This document shows positions 18,744-31,820 of a DNA stretch of 64,000 nt, in pieces. A program made the translations under genes and the position numbers. The DNA is taken from assembly GCA_013403005.1 (NCBI GenBank), contig JACBOA010000002.1, forward strand, positions 123,054 through 187,053. Direction: 5' to 3'. This stretch comes from Methanobacteriaceae archaeon (GTDB lineage: Archaea; Methanobacteriota; Methanobacteria; Methanobacteriales; Methanobacteriaceae). The notes under the pieces were generated by a model. The model was not told the DNA's origin. It saw only the letters and a list, made by a program, of their open reading frames with translations, and did no database searches. Within the stretch, counting starts at the first letter, position 1, and each line of letters starts with the position of its first letter.

Positions 18744-21308
18744 TCATAAATTCAAACGCTTTTTATACTCTAAATCTTTGAATAAAACTTTGAATTTAGT
18801 GCCGTTGGTTTTTTCAATTTTTATTTGGCCATCAAGCTGTTTTACTAAATTATTAACTAGCTGCAACCCCAGTGTTTGAGTATTCTCGAAATCAATTTCT
18901 TCTGGGAATCCAACACCATCATCACCCACGATTAATTCCTTCATTTCATCAGATTCTTTGAGGGAAATGCTAATTTCACCCCTTCCCTGGGGGAATGCAT
19001 ATTTTAAACTGTTTGAAACTAATTCACTTATTATAAGACCGCAGGGAACAGCTGTCTCAATGTTTAAACTAAGATTTTCAACATCCATAACCAGGGAAAC
19101 CTGTTTGGTGGAAATAGAATAGGTATAATAAAGATCTGATACCAGTCGTTCTATGTACTCCGAGATGTTTATTCTGGTTAAATCCGGGGACTGGTACAGT
19201 CTTTCATGGATCATAGCCATGGATTTAACCCGATTCTGGCTTTCTGTTAACGCAACTTGTGCTTTTTCATCCTCCAGGAACTTTTTTTGAAGATTAAGTA
19301 TGCTGGAAATGATTTGCATGTTATTTTTAACCCGGTGATGGATTTCCCTTAATAAAACTTCCTTTTCTTTCAAAGAATTCTTTAAGTCATTCTCTGCTTT
19401 TTTGATTTCCGTGATATCCTCTGATATTCCCAACAGATATTGTGGATTACCCTCCTCATCGAGTATGGGTATTTTCTTGGTATGTAAGAGTCTTTGACCC
19501 AGATCAGGAGTTTCAATGATTTCCTCTGGAATGTCCAGCAGTTTTCCTTTTTTTAGAACTTCCCTGTCTTTGGTGGTGAAGAAATCTGCCACTTTTTGAG
19601 GGAAGAAATCATAATCACTTTTACCGATCAATTCACCAGCAGGACGCCCAAAGAAATATTCTCCTGCCTTATTAACTCTTTTAAATGTAAGATCATCTGC
19701 ATTTTTTACAAAAATCATGTTGGGTATGTTTTCCACAATTTGATCCAGAAATTCTTCATTCTCTCTATAAGACTTCTCAAATTCCTGGTGGACGGTTATG
19801 TCTTCATGATTACCAATCATCCGAATGGCTTCACCAGTTTCATCTCTTTCAACCACCCTTCCAGTGGCTTTTATCCATTTATAACTACCGTCCTTGGTTC
19901 GCAGCCGGAATGTATTTTCATAAAAATCAGATTTCTGCTTAAGATAATCCTCAGCCACTTCTAAAGCATGTTCAAGGTCATCGGGATGGATCAGCGCCTT
20001 CCAGCTCTCAAAGGAAGCGGGAAATTCGTTGACGTCATAGCCCAGCATTTGATAGTATCGGGGGCTGAAGTATAATTCATCAGTCTTAAAATTCCATTTC
20101 CACACCCCATCAGAAATCGCTTCCACGGTGAGTTGTAATTCCTTTTCACTATTTTGAAGTTCTTTTTCCATCTTTTTCTGTGAGGTAATTTCTATAGGGG
20201 TAACTATCAGACGGTAAATTTCTCCTTCAGAATTTTTTAGAGGAGTTGCCCGTGTCATGAACCACCTTTTTTCACCAGCAAACTCGGCAGATTCTTCGTA
20301 CTGGATGCTATGACCTGCTTCAATACATTCCTCATATTTTCTGTATAGATGATCTACTGCTCCTGGTTGAGCTTGGGCTTGTTTTAAAAGAACTTCTAAA
20401 GATTTCCCTTCACCTTCTTTCCTTTTAATTCCAGAGAACCGTTCAAATGCAGCGTTAAAACTTTTTACCATGAAGTTTTTGTCTTCAGTGATGTCAATTA
20501 CAGCTATTGGTATCTCTGCACCTTCGTAGATACTATCTAAATAATCTTTGGTTTCTTTAAGTTTTTCCTCGGCCTTTTTTCGCTCTGTGATATCAACAGC
20601 AGTCACCAGCATGGCATCTTGACCCTGATAATGGATTAAATCAACATTAATGGAATTTGTGTAAGCATGACCATCTCTACGCAACAGATGCACTTCAAAC
20701 TCCCTGACTTTACCCCTCTTTTTCAATCTTTCAATTATGGTGTTTCTTTGGCTCTTATCCTGATACATGGACTTGAGATCGATCAAATGGATTTCTTCAG
20801 CTTTATATCCCACCATTTTAAAAAACTTTTCATTGGCAGTAAGTACTTTTCCATCAATAGAGGTTATGGCCGTAGCCACTTGAGAATTCTCAAAAAGCAT
20901 CCGGTACCTTTCTTCACTTTCCTTTAATTTTCTTTCTTGACTGGACTTGTAAAGTGCAAGATCAATGGCAAATTTAAGCTCAACCACATCATATGGTTTA
21001 ATCAAATAGCCGTAGGGTTCTGTTAACTTGGCTTTTTTGATTGTTGCTTCCTCAGAATGAGCTGTTAAATATATTACTGGTATATTGAGTTTTTTAATTT
21101 CTGAAGCCGCCTCAATACCATTCTGTTCCCCTTTAAGGATTATGTCCATCAAAACAAGATCAGGCATTAACTCTAATGCCTTACCAACTGCTTCTTCTCC
21201 TTTACTGGCCACGTAAGCCACAGAATATCCAAAAGATTCCAGGGTCCTTTTTATATCCAAAGCCTCAATGGCATCATCTTCAACCAGAAGAATGTTCACA
21301 TCCCTCAT
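18744..21308 (-). CDS. Hybrid sensor kinase: receiver, four PAS, HisKA_2, HATPase
   Basis: The protein has about 854 residues. A receiver domain (about 1-125, Asp in LMPDLVLMDIIL) is followed by four PAS domains (about 135-260, 265-395, 400-520 and 525-650). The third is a PAS_3 type with the WKALIHPDDLEHAL pattern. Then come HisKA_2 with LREIHHRVKNNMQ and a HATPase domain (SELVSNSLKYAF, DDGVGFP, LGLQLVNNLVKQL). It has no membrane helix. The design matches the kinase at 9965-11737, extended by two PAS domains. A GTG one codon earlier (21311) is an alternative start; GGATGGGG precedes both. Confidence 0.9.
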   Translation of the reverse strand: MRDVNILLVEDDAIEALDIKRTLESFGYSVAYVASKGEEAVGKALELMPDLVLMDIILKGEQNGIEAASEIKKLNIPVIYLTAHSEEATIKKAKLTEPYGYLIKPYDVVELKFAIDLALYKSSQERKLKESEERYRMLFENSQVATAITSIDGKVLTANEKFFKMVGYKAEEIHLIDLKSMYQDKSQRNTIIERLKKRGKVREFEVHLLRRDGHAYTNSINVDLIHYQGQDAMLVTAVDITERKKAEEKLKETKDYLDSIYEGAEIPIAVIDITEDKNFMVKSFNAAFERFSGIKRKEGEGKSLEVLLKQAQAQPGAVDHLYRKYEECIEAGHSIQYEESAEFAGEKRWFMTRATPLKNSEGEIYRLIVTPIEITSQKKMEKELQNSEKELQLTVEAISDGVWKWNFKTDELYFSPRYYQMLGYDVNEFPASFESWKALIHPDDLEHALEVAEDYLKQKSDFYENTFRLRTKDGSYKWIKATGRVVERDETGEAIRMIGNHEDITVHQEFEKSYRENEEFLDQIVENIPNMIFVKNADDLTFKRVNKAGEYFFGRPAGELIGKSDYDFFPQKVADFFTTKDREVLKKGKLLDIPEEIIETPDLGQRLLHTKKIPILDEEGNPQYLLGISEDITEIKKAENDLKNSLKEKEVLLREIHHRVKNNMQIISSILNLQKKFLEDEKAQVALTESQNRVKSMAMIHERLYQSPDLTRINISEYIERLVSDLYYTYSISTKQVSLVMDVENLSLNIETAVPCGLIISELVSNSLKYAFPQGRGEISISLKESDEMKELIVGDDGVGFPEEIDFENTQTLGLQLVNNLVKQLDGQIKIEKTNGTKFKVLFKDLEYKKRLNL

Positions 21309-21532
21309 CACACCCCATCCTTAATGAATATATGTTCTTAATCAGTATTATGTTTTTTAGGGATAATCATTCGCCTAAGATTTGTAATACTTTAATTAAT
21401 CTTACAATAATTCACCAAATAAAAACACACAAAAAGTAATAATAGTGAATAACAGCAAATCCGTATTATATTCAGGTTTGATTAAAGAACAACTTAAATC
21501 AAAAAAAACACCATAATTACCGAGGAAATTCA

Positions 21533-23458
21533 ATGGAAATACCCTTATTAAAAGACGTGGTAATAATTTTTCTCCTGGCAGTTATTGTGCTCTTAATATT
21601 TCGCAAAGTTAGAATTCCGGCTATCTTAGCATTTTTTGTAACTGGATTACTGGCTGGTCCCCATGGATTAGGTTTAATCAGTTCCACAGAAGAAGTCAGT
21701 CTTTTAGCAGAGCTAGGAATCATATTCCTTCTATTCACCATTGGAATAGAATTTTCCCTGGAAAAATTTTCCCAGATCAAAAGATACACCATTATCGGAG
21801 GTTCGTTGCAGCTGGCACTTACCTTACTGGCTGTGTACATTTTATGCCTGAATTTTGGATTTAACCAAGCCGAAGCCATTTTTACAGGCTTTCTGGTTTC
21901 TTTCAGCAGCACTGCAATTGTTATTCGGCTTTTACAGGAAAAAAATCAAATATACAGTGTTCATGGGCAGATATCATTGGGTATTCTTATTTTCCAGGAC
22001 ATTGCCGTGGTCTTAGTCATTCTTCTCGCTCCTTTACTGGCAGGGGTGAATTCTTCTTATGTTAGTAACTGGCCCACCCTAACCGTCCTGGGTGCTGGCC
22101 TGATTGTGTTCACCATCATAAGCACTAAATGGGTTGTCCCGGAGCTTTTACATTACATTGCCCGTTTCAAGAGCAGAGAACTGTTCTTATTAACCATTAT
22201 TTTAATCTGTTTCGGAGTGACCTGGATTACATCCAGCATCGGACTATCAATGGCCCTGGGAGCATTCCTGGCGGGTTTGATTATATCCAACACTGAATAC
22301 AGCCATCAGGCACTGGGAAATATAATTCCCTTCCAGGACATATTTATGAGCTTCTTCTTTGTTTCCATTGGAATGCTTTTAAATTTGAACTTAATGCTTC
22401 AAAATCTGCCGTTAATAATATCGCTAACAGTTATGGTAATCATTTTAAAGACATTAATTTCTGGATTCACTGCAGGACTTCTGGGATTATCATTTAGAAT
22501 CATGGTTCTGGTGGGTTTGATATTGAGTCAAATAGGAGAATTTTCTTTCATTTTAGCTGCCACTGGTCTGGAACTTGGAATCATAAATGAGGAGTTCTTC
22601 CAGATATTTTTAGATGTTTCATTGATTACCATGTCACTAACTCCCTTTATAATGGAGTTTGCTCCACGTGTTTCTGATTTTTCCGAAAAACTACCCTTAC
22701 CCCACCGCATCAGACACGGATTTTATCCCATGACCCTCCCTCAAGAAACGGTTTTACAAGACCATCTCATAATAGTTGGTTTTGGTATCAATGGAGAAAA
22801 TGTGGCTAAAGCAGCTTATAAAGCAAAAATTCCCTACGTGATAGTGGAGATAAACCCTGAAATCGTTCGAAGTGAAAAATCTCATGGTGAGTCAATATAT
22901 TTTGGTGATGCAGCCCATGAAACTGTTTTGAAAAATATTAACATTAAGGAAGCCCGGGTAATGGTGGTGGCAATTTCTGATCCTGTGGGAACCCGAAAGG
23001 TGATTGATACTGCCCGTAAACTTAACCCCAACATGTACATCATAGTAAGAACCCGTTATATAAAGGAAATGGAAAAATTACATGAGATAGGTGCTGATGA
23101 AGTGATACCTGAGGAATTTGAAACTTCAATTGAGATTTTCAGTCGGGTATTGGATCAGTATCATTTATCCCCGGAAAAAATTGATGAATTCATTACTGAG
23201 ATTCGATCAGATGGCTATGAAATGTTCAGAACACTTTCCAAAAACGTTACAGTCACTTGCACATTGAATAATGGTTTAAATAAACCAAAAATAATATCTA
23301 TAACCGTTGAAAGTGACATGGATGGAAAAACTCTTGAAGAATTCATTAAAAAACATGAAGGGGAGGCATTAGCTGTGATTCGTAGTTCTCAAACCTTTCA
23401 AAATCCCGGTTTTGAATTTATCCTCCATAAAGACGACCTGGTCATTGTGTCTGTTTAA
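21533..23458 (+). CDS. Kef-type cation/proton antiporter with TrkA-N and TrkA-C domains
   Basis: The 641-residue protein has a CPA2 sodium/potassium-proton exchanger domain of about 12 helices (1-375, with GLLAGPHGLGLI and the LIFQDIAVVL ion-path helix). A cytoplasmic RCK_N domain follows (about 400-520, nucleotide-binding GFGINGENVAKAAYKA and FGDAAHETVL), then a TrkA-C domain to the end. These proteins move K+ or Na+ against H+ under control of NAD(H) or other ligands. Residues such as FQD suggest true antiport. It is transcribed alone, divergent from the kinase upstream. Confidence 0.9.
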   Translation: MEIPLLKDVVIIFLLAVIVLLIFRKVRIPAILAFFVTGLLAGPHGLGLISSTEEVSLLAELGIIFLLFTIGIEFSLEKFSQIKRYTIIGGSLQLALTLLAVYILCLNFGFNQAEAIFTGFLVSFSSTAIVIRLLQEKNQIYSVHGQISLGILIFQDIAVVLVILLAPLLAGVNSSYVSNWPTLTVLGAGLIVFTIISTKWVVPELLHYIARFKSRELFLLTIILICFGVTWITSSIGLSMALGAFLAGLIISNTEYSHQALGNIIPFQDIFMSFFFVSIGMLLNLNLMLQNLPLIISLTVMVIILKTLISGFTAGLLGLSFRIMVLVGLILSQIGEFSFILAATGLELGIINEEFFQIFLDVSLITMSLTPFIMEFAPRVSDFSEKLPLPHRIRHGFYPMTLPQETVLQDHLIIVGFGINGENVAKAAYKAKIPYVIVEINPEIVRSEKSHGESIYFGDAAHETVLKNINIKEARVMVVAISDPVGTRKVIDTARKLNPNMYIIVRTRYIKEMEKLHEIGADEVIPEEFETSIEIFSRVLDQYHLSPEKIDEFITEIRSDGYEMFRTLSKNVTVTCTLNNGLNKPKIISITVESDMDGKTLEEFIKKHEGEALAVIRSSQTFQNPGFEFILHKDDLVIVSV

Positions 23459-23585
23459 AAAGAGAATAAGAGAAATAAAGGATAAGAATAAATTATCAGG
23501 ACAAGAAATTATGGAAACAATCCCCAACCCATTAAGAGGAACAATTTTCCATTGAAATCTATAACTCATAAGAAAAACTTATTTT

Positions 23586-26969
<3,384 letters not shown>

Positions 26970-27570
26970 CAAATAACCCCCTTTATAAAAATATATTATA
27001 ACATTTAAACTAATAAATATATGCATCTGGATTAAAATGGCTGTAAATCAAATTTTACTGCAGGAAACTAATAAACCTAAAGATAATCCCAAAATACTAA
27101 TGATTTTTCGATTAAAGTGAAAGGATATACACTCTCACTCTAACCCAACCAGGAGTATTACAAGCAGGTTACTTCCATCAAAAATACAGCCGAGATGAGT
27201 AATGTAACCCATAAAAAATTATATCTTCAGTTTCGATTTAAAGGTACGCCTTTTTTTGGTCTGGTAGTTTCCTGGTAGTTTTATATGTAAGTTACAAAGT
27301 AGAAGTTGTTGGAGATCATTTCTGCCCTGTGGGGACTTTTGGCAAATAAAAAAAGGATGCCAACAAAGGGATGTGGTAGTATGAAGGAACTAACACCCCC
27401 ATTTCTCCAATACCCCTAAAATGGGGTTCCCAAACTAAAAAAAAAATGTACGCTTTTGGTCTCCATGAAACATCATCCAGTATTATTTCACCATATTCCC
27501 TATATTCATAGTTATTATCACCATTCCTATTCTGGTTCTATTATTAGGACCCGAGGTTATTTTGGGGATA
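26970..27570. other. Intergenic region, 601 bp, with possible RNA structures
   Basis: The left end holds the kinase ribosome binding site and TATA box (minus). Around 27240-27257 is a small hairpin AAAGG-TACG-CCTTT followed by more T. From 27384 to 27431 the strand can fold into a stem (GGAA/TTCC and CCCCAT/ATGGGG). A run of ten A at 27438-27447 gives a U-tract on the minus strand, a plausible archaeal terminator for the flavoprotein gene. I see no supported frame. Confidence 0.4.
27010..27022 (-). promoter_or_regulatory. TATA box for the seven-PAS kinase
   Basis: CATATATTTATTA on the minus strand lies about 45 bases before the TTG start at 26969. Its overlap with the upstream ATG at 27026 argues against that ATG being the start codon. 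Confidence 0.5.
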
Positions 27571-28131
27571 TTATTTAGGGAAATGTTTCTGGAAAACTCC
27601 TACCAGGTCTTTAGGTTCCTTTACTATGTAAGTTTCATACATTTTGGCCAGTTTTTCCACGTGTTCCACGTCTTCTTTTCGGATGGTGATCTTCAGGTCT
27701 TTTCCATCAGGAAGCTTAGTGATGGTAACACCCTCTTCCACATCTGAGGGTAAGATGTATATGGGTACATCTGCCTTTTGGCCCATGATGGCTGCATTGG
27801 AGATTAGGGTATCCCCCATCCTCATAGCTATCTTGGCCACGGTGTTAGAGGTAGCAGGAGCAATCACCATAAATACATACTTTCCTAACTGGATATTCCC
27901 TGCTAAAAATGGTGCGTTGGCATTTATTTCAACCCAAACCTTATCGAAGTTGGTTTCTATGTCACTGGATATTCCATAATATTTTACCACCTGGTCTCCA
28001 GATTTGGAAATAAAAACTTCTATATCCACCTGATCCTGGTAATCTTCATTGATTTTTTTCATAACCTTCATGGTTTCCAGAATTTTATCACCAGCACCAG
28101 TTATTCCCCATGCTACTTTAGGTTTTTTCAT
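27571..28131 (-). CDS. Archaeal flavoprotein, AfpA / MJ0208 / DmrB-like
   Basis: The 186-residue protein starts with KVAWGITGAGDKILETM, the pattern of archaeal FMN proteins of the flavoprotein/UbiX-like fold. SGDQVVKYYGI and APATSNTVAKIAMRMGDTLISNA form the flavin pocket. Relatives include AfpA, which accepts electrons from ferredoxin, and the dihydromethanopterin reductase DmrB. A role in electron transfer or in the last step of tetrahydromethanopterin synthesis is plausible. The ATG has AAAGGGGG upstream. It stands alone, with a 19-bp palindrome about 115 bases upstream. Confidence 0.75.
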   Translation of the reverse strand: MKKPKVAWGITGAGDKILETMKVMKKINEDYQDQVDIEVFISKSGDQVVKYYGISSDIETNFDKVWVEINANAPFLAGNIQLGKYVFMVIAPATSNTVAKIAMRMGDTLISNAAIMGQKADVPIYILPSDVEEGVTITKLPDGKDLKITIRKEDVEHVEKLAKMYETYIVKEPKDLVGVFQKHFPK

Positions 28132-28245
28132 ATAAAACCCCCTTTAAAGTGCGACTTAGTTTAAATCCAATTTTTTATGTTCAATAGACTTAATTCATTG
28201 ATTTACTCCTGTTCAAGTCCAATTCAATTTAGGATAAGCCTGTTA

Positions 28246-28264
28246 TTTAGAACTAAGTTCTAAA
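28246..28264. promoter_or_regulatory. Perfect 19-bp palindrome TTTAGAACT-a-AGTTCTAAA
   Basis: A 9-bp perfect inverted repeat with a single central base lies about 115 bases upstream of the flavoprotein start. The size and symmetry fit binding of a dimeric regulator. The regulator is unknown, and the site could serve either divergent gene. Confidence 0.45.
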
Positions 28265-28707
28265 GAATATTCCATCTATTATGTTACTTTTTTATCTTTC
28301 CCTCCCATTATATTTGTTGGAAAATATTGAAGGATAAAAAAATCAAAAATCACCTTCTAGAGAAAGGAAATAATTCTAAAAAAGATGATAATTAAAAAAA
28401 GACTCATCTATCATTTATTAACATTTATCATGCAGTTCTAGAAACCCATACCAGTGTAAGCAGCCCACAGTTCATGAACAATCCTCCACACATAATTAAA
28501 ATGCATAATTAAAGTTTTCATTGTTTTTTAATCTGTTTAAAGCCTTCAAATATGATTATTTGGTTTATTCGGACAAAAAGAAGTTTTTCTGATAATAAAA
28601 AATTTCCGGAAAATATTTATTGATCTCTATTTATAGAATTCATGCTTACAACATGCCTACAACAGATTTATTCCTACAAAAGATTATAATAATATTATAA
28701 AAAATTA

Positions 28708-28720
28708 ATATTATAAAAAA
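28708..28720 (+). promoter_or_regulatory. TATA box for the nfeD-stomatin operon
   Basis: AATATTATAAAAA lies about 30-40 bases before the nfeD ATG. A near-copy lies about 18 bases upstream. Confidence 0.5.
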
Positions 28721-28749
28721 ATGGTTCAAATAGTGTGTGAGGAGCCTTC

Positions 28750-29175
28750 ATGGTTGGAATAGAGGGATGGATAGTTCTGGCAGGAGTTTGTTTCATAGGA
28801 GAAATGTTGACCACTGGTTTCTTCCTGCTGTGGTTTGGAGTGGGGGCTTGCTTAGCAGCCGTGCTGAACTACCTGGGATTTGACCCCTGGGTGCAGTTTA
28901 TTGCATTTATTCTCATCTCCATCGCACTAATAGCCATATCCCGACCTCTGGCCCAGAAAATAACTAAAGAACCACCTAGAAAAGCTGTTTCTGATCGTCT
29001 GGTGGGTAAACAGGGCATTGTAGTTGAAGACATCCTGCCCGACACCGGAGGAGTGGTGAAAGTCGAAGGAGATGTATGGAGGGCTGTATCCTCTAGGAAA
29101 ATAGGAAAAGGCGAAAAAATCACGGTGAAGAAGGTTGAAAGTGTTAAACTAAAGGTTGAACCAGTACACAAATAA
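28750..29175 (+). CDS. NfeD-family membrane protein
   Basis: The 141-residue protein has two or three membrane helices (about 5-70), then a soluble OB-fold domain (about 85-141). GKQGIVVEDILPDTGGVVKVEGDVWRA is the NfeD core with its G-x-V-x-V pattern, split here by family comparison. NfeD proteins pair with stomatin-like proteins in membrane quality control or microdomain organisation, and a stomatin homologue follows 104 bases downstream. The ATG has a GTGAGGAG site. Confidence 0.88.
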   Translation: MVGIEGWIVLAGVCFIGEMLTTGFFLLWFGVGACLAAVLNYLGFDPWVQFIAFILISIALIAISRPLAQKITKEPPRKAVSDRLVGKQGIVVEDILPDTGGVVKVEGDVWRAVSSRKIGKGEKITVKKVESVKLKVEPVHK

Positions 29176-29279
29176 CAAACATTATTAACTTATTCGAACA
29201 GTATATTATCAATAAATTATAATCCATAGTGAATTAAAAATTATGGTTTAAAGATGAAATAAACAATAGGAGAGATAAT

Positions 29280-30251
29280 ATGGATATAATTACCCTAGTT
29301 ATTATTTTACTGGTGCTGCTGGTTCTTGCCTTTAAAGGCCTGAAGATATTAAGACCCTACGAAAAGGGAGTAGTGGAAAGATTGGGTAAATACCAGCGCA
29401 CAGTGGAAAGCGGATTGGTTGTGATTATCCCTTTCATTGAGACCATTAGAAAAGTAGATTTAAGGGAAGAAGTGGTGGATGTTCCTCCCCAGGAAGTTAT
29501 AACCAAAGACAACACCGTGGTGATTGTGGATTGTGTTATCTTCTATGAAGTGATAGATCCTTTCAACGCGGTTTACAATGTGGTGAACTTTTATCAAGCC
29601 ATAACCAAACTGGCCCAGACCAATCTAAGGAATATAATAGGGGATTTGGAGTTGGATCAGACCTTAACCTCCAGGGAAATGATTAACACCCAGCTTCGTG
29701 AAGTGCTGGATGAAGCCACAGATAAATGGGGTACTAAAGTGGTAAGAGTCGAAATACAACGTATAGAACCCCCAAAAGATATTGTGGAAGCTATGTCCAA
29801 ACAGATGAAAGCTGAAAGGATGAAAAGAGCAGCCATTCTGGAAGCTGAAGGTTACAAACAATCTGAAATCAAAAAAGCAGAGGGAGATAAGCAGGCAGCT
29901 ATTCTGGAAGCTGAGGGTAAAGCAGAATCTATTAAAAAGGTGGCTGATGCAGATAAGTATCAGGAGATTGCCATTGCTGAAGGGGAAGCCCAGGCAATTT
30001 TAAATGTTTACCAGGCTATACACCAGGGAGATCCCACCAATGATTTGATTGCCATCAAGTACCTGGAATCCTTACAGAAAATTGCCGATGGTCAGGCTAC
30101 CAAAATTTTCCTACCAGTGGAGGCAACTGGAATTTTAAGTTCCATAGCCGGTATTTCCGAAGTTTTAAAGGATGATGAAAGGGCTAAAAAAATCCTTGAG
30201 AAAAAAATTAAGGAAAGCACCACTGGAAAATCAATGCCTTCGCAGGGATAA
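29280..30251 (+). CDS. Stomatin/prohibitin (SPFH) family protein, slipin type
   Basis: The 323-residue protein has one N-terminal membrane helix (about 4-20), an SPFH domain (about 22-190: RPYEKGVVERLGKYQRTVESG, DVPPQEVITKDN) and a long coiled coil rich in Ala, Glu and Lys (AERMKRAAILEAEGYKQ and repeats). It would form a ring or cage at the membrane with the NfeD protein encoded upstream. The start has AGGAGAG upstream. A run of eight T follows the stop and may end the transcript. Confidence 0.92.
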   Translation: MDIITLVIILLVLLVLAFKGLKILRPYEKGVVERLGKYQRTVESGLVVIIPFIETIRKVDLREEVVDVPPQEVITKDNTVVIVDCVIFYEVIDPFNAVYNVVNFYQAITKLAQTNLRNIIGDLELDQTLTSREMINTQLREVLDEATDKWGTKVVRVEIQRIEPPKDIVEAMSKQMKAERMKRAAILEAEGYKQSEIKKAEGDKQAAILEAEGKAESIKKVADADKYQEIAIAEGEAQAILNVYQAIHQGDPTNDLIAIKYLESLQKIADGQATKIFLPVEATGILSSIAGISEVLKDDERAKKILEKKIKESTTGKSMPSQG

Positions 30252-30254
30252 AAA

Positions 30255-30262
30255 TTTTTTTT
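30255..30262 (+). terminator. U-tract terminator after the stomatin gene
   Basis: Eight T on the sense strand start 4 bases after the stop, with more T-rich stretches after. Archaeal RNA polymerase often stops at such tracts without a hairpin. Confidence 0.45.
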
Positions 30263-30458
30263 CTAATCTCCTTTTTCCCAATTATAAATTTTTTTTGAAT
30301 AAATCCTTTTAACGATTTTTATATTTAGATCTATTTTCTAATTTGGATTTAATTCTTTGAAACTATTTATCATACTTTTCTTTAATTTATGATCAAAATT
30401 ATGACCTTAAACCATAAATAAAAAAACATTTTAGGCATTTTACAGTATATTAATAAAC

Positions 30459-31397
30459 ATGGCCTCTAAATACAAAAATTTGGCTCTAACTATTTTCTTT
30501 CTAATTATCCTGCTTTTATCATTAGGTGAAATTAACGCCCATCAACCACGTTTAGATGTTGGAAGGGCTGTTTCTGTAGAAAATCCTATCATAGTGGATA
30601 ATCCAGAAATATCCCAAGCATTCTACGGAGAGCTCAATGGAAAACCAGTTTATTATCAGATAAAATCCGATAAAGCCTTTCAGCTCTATGTTAATCTTCT
30701 CCTACCCACCAGCCCAGGACAGGGTGGTGAGCTGGTCTCTGCAGAGGTTACAGATGCCAATGGAAATGTGGTTATGTTTTTAAATGGAACAAATTCCATA
30801 TGGAAACCCTACTTTGAAGAATTTGGAGGTGATTATTACCTTAAAGGTCCAGAAGCCACTCTGCAGGTTCCCCCAGGAACTTATAACATCAAAGTATTTA
30901 ACACCCAGAACCAGGGAAAATACACCCTTGCCATAGGCAAGATAGAATCTTTCCCTGCCCATGAGGCCATCACAACCATATTCACTTTACCGCTTTTAAA
31001 AGAGCAATTCTTCGGCAAACAGATTTCTACTCTGTTTTTTGAAGTTATTGGGATCATTCTGGCACTGGGGAATCTCATGACCCTATCAATTCTCATGGTG
31101 AAATCCAGAAAATCCGAAGAAATGAAAAAAATAACCCTGAAAGTGGGCAGTGCATTAACACCGGTATTATGGCTGGGAACTATAATTACAACTCTTGTAT
31201 GGGCCTGGGTAGTTTATAAAAACCCTTTGAATATACTGGGACTTCTAAATAGTTTTATACTCATCATGATCATTATATTTACCTGGATGGTTGGTTCAAG
31301 GGCAATGAAAACTGATAAAAGGTTATCATTGACCTCCACTCTCCTTTTAGTACTCCTATGGTGGGTATTTGTTTTCCTGAGTATAACCGTGATTTGA
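30459..31397 (+). CDS. Secreted/membrane protein of unknown function
   Basis: I do not recognise the family. The 312-residue protein has a signal peptide (to about residue 27), an outward beta-rich domain (about 30-165) with a GTYNIKVFNTQNQGKYTLAIG pattern like a bacterial pre-peptidase C-terminal domain, then four membrane helices (about 190-312). It may be a surface sensor or assembly protein. The start ATG has no strong ribosome binding site. The next gene starts 9 bases downstream, so the two are likely co-transcribed. Confidence 0.6.
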   Translation: MASKYKNLALTIFFLIILLLSLGEINAHQPRLDVGRAVSVENPIIVDNPEISQAFYGELNGKPVYYQIKSDKAFQLYVNLLLPTSPGQGGELVSAEVTDANGNVVMFLNGTNSIWKPYFEEFGGDYYLKGPEATLQVPPGTYNIKVFNTQNQGKYTLAIGKIESFPAHEAITTIFTLPLLKEQFFGKQISTLFFEVIGIILALGNLMTLSILMVKSRKSEEMKKITLKVGSALTPVLWLGTIITTLVWAWVVYKNPLNILGLLNSFILIMIIIFTWMVGSRAMKTDKRLSLTSTLLLVLLWWVFVFLSITVI

Positions 31398-31406
31398 GGT
31401 GATTAA

Positions 31407-31700
31407 ATGGATGCATTTGAAGAATTGATGGAAAAATTAAATAATCTAAATGATGAAGAACGTGCAAATAAAATCAGAGAACTGGAAGCAGATTGTGTCT
31501 GCCCTACCTGCCCTACTTACAATGATTGTGCTAAAGAAAAGGGAGAAAACATCTTCTGCATCACTGGAAAAAGTCAAGAGTGCATCACCATGACTCTGGG
31601 ATGCTTGTGTCCCACATGTCCCCTGGCACAGAAGTATGAGATTGGATTAACCTACAACTTCTATTGCAATAATGGCTCGGAAACTGAACAGAGAGGCTAA
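31407..31700 (+). CDS. DUF2769-family Cys-rich protein
   Basis: The 97-residue protein has eleven cysteines in CVCPTCPTYNDC, ENIFCITGKSQEC and CLCPTCPLAQ, typical of DUF2769, which is common in methanogens. The spacing suggests bound zinc or an iron-sulfur cluster. The function is unknown. GAGGTGAT lies before the ATG. It follows the membrane protein gene closely. Confidence 0.8.
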   Translation: MDAFEELMEKLNNLNDEERANKIRELEADCVCPTCPTYNDCAKEKGENIFCITGKSQECITMTLGCLCPTCPLAQKYEIGLTYNFYCNNGSETEQRG

Positions 31701-31820
31701 GTTTTGAATCTCTAAGAAATATTTAACCCATTTAATATTAATATTTCATATTATTTATAAAAAGAATTAATAAAAAGAGTTCTTTTAAGGAGATTTTTAA
31801 ATAAACTTTTCTTATCTGGG

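Larger units (their letters stand above)
28132..28749. other. Divergent intergenic region, 618 bp
   Basis: This lies between the flavoprotein (minus) and NfeD (plus). It contains the 19-bp palindrome at 28246-28264 and the nfeD promoter near 28708-28720, where AATATTATAAAAA occurs twice in a row. The middle part (28300-28650) is AT-rich with nothing I can support. Confidence 0.4.

Noticed and set aside
26970..27026. Start of the seven-PAS kinase at the ATG at 27026
   Set aside because: That ATG overlaps a TATA-like box and the added 19 residues are hydrophobic and unlike a PAS lead. AAAGGGGG precedes the TTG at 26969.
27240..27257. Intrinsic terminator AAAGG-TACG-CCTTTTTTT on the plus strand
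   Set aside because: No plus-strand gene ends here; both flanking genes are on the minus strand, so it has no obvious transcript to terminate.
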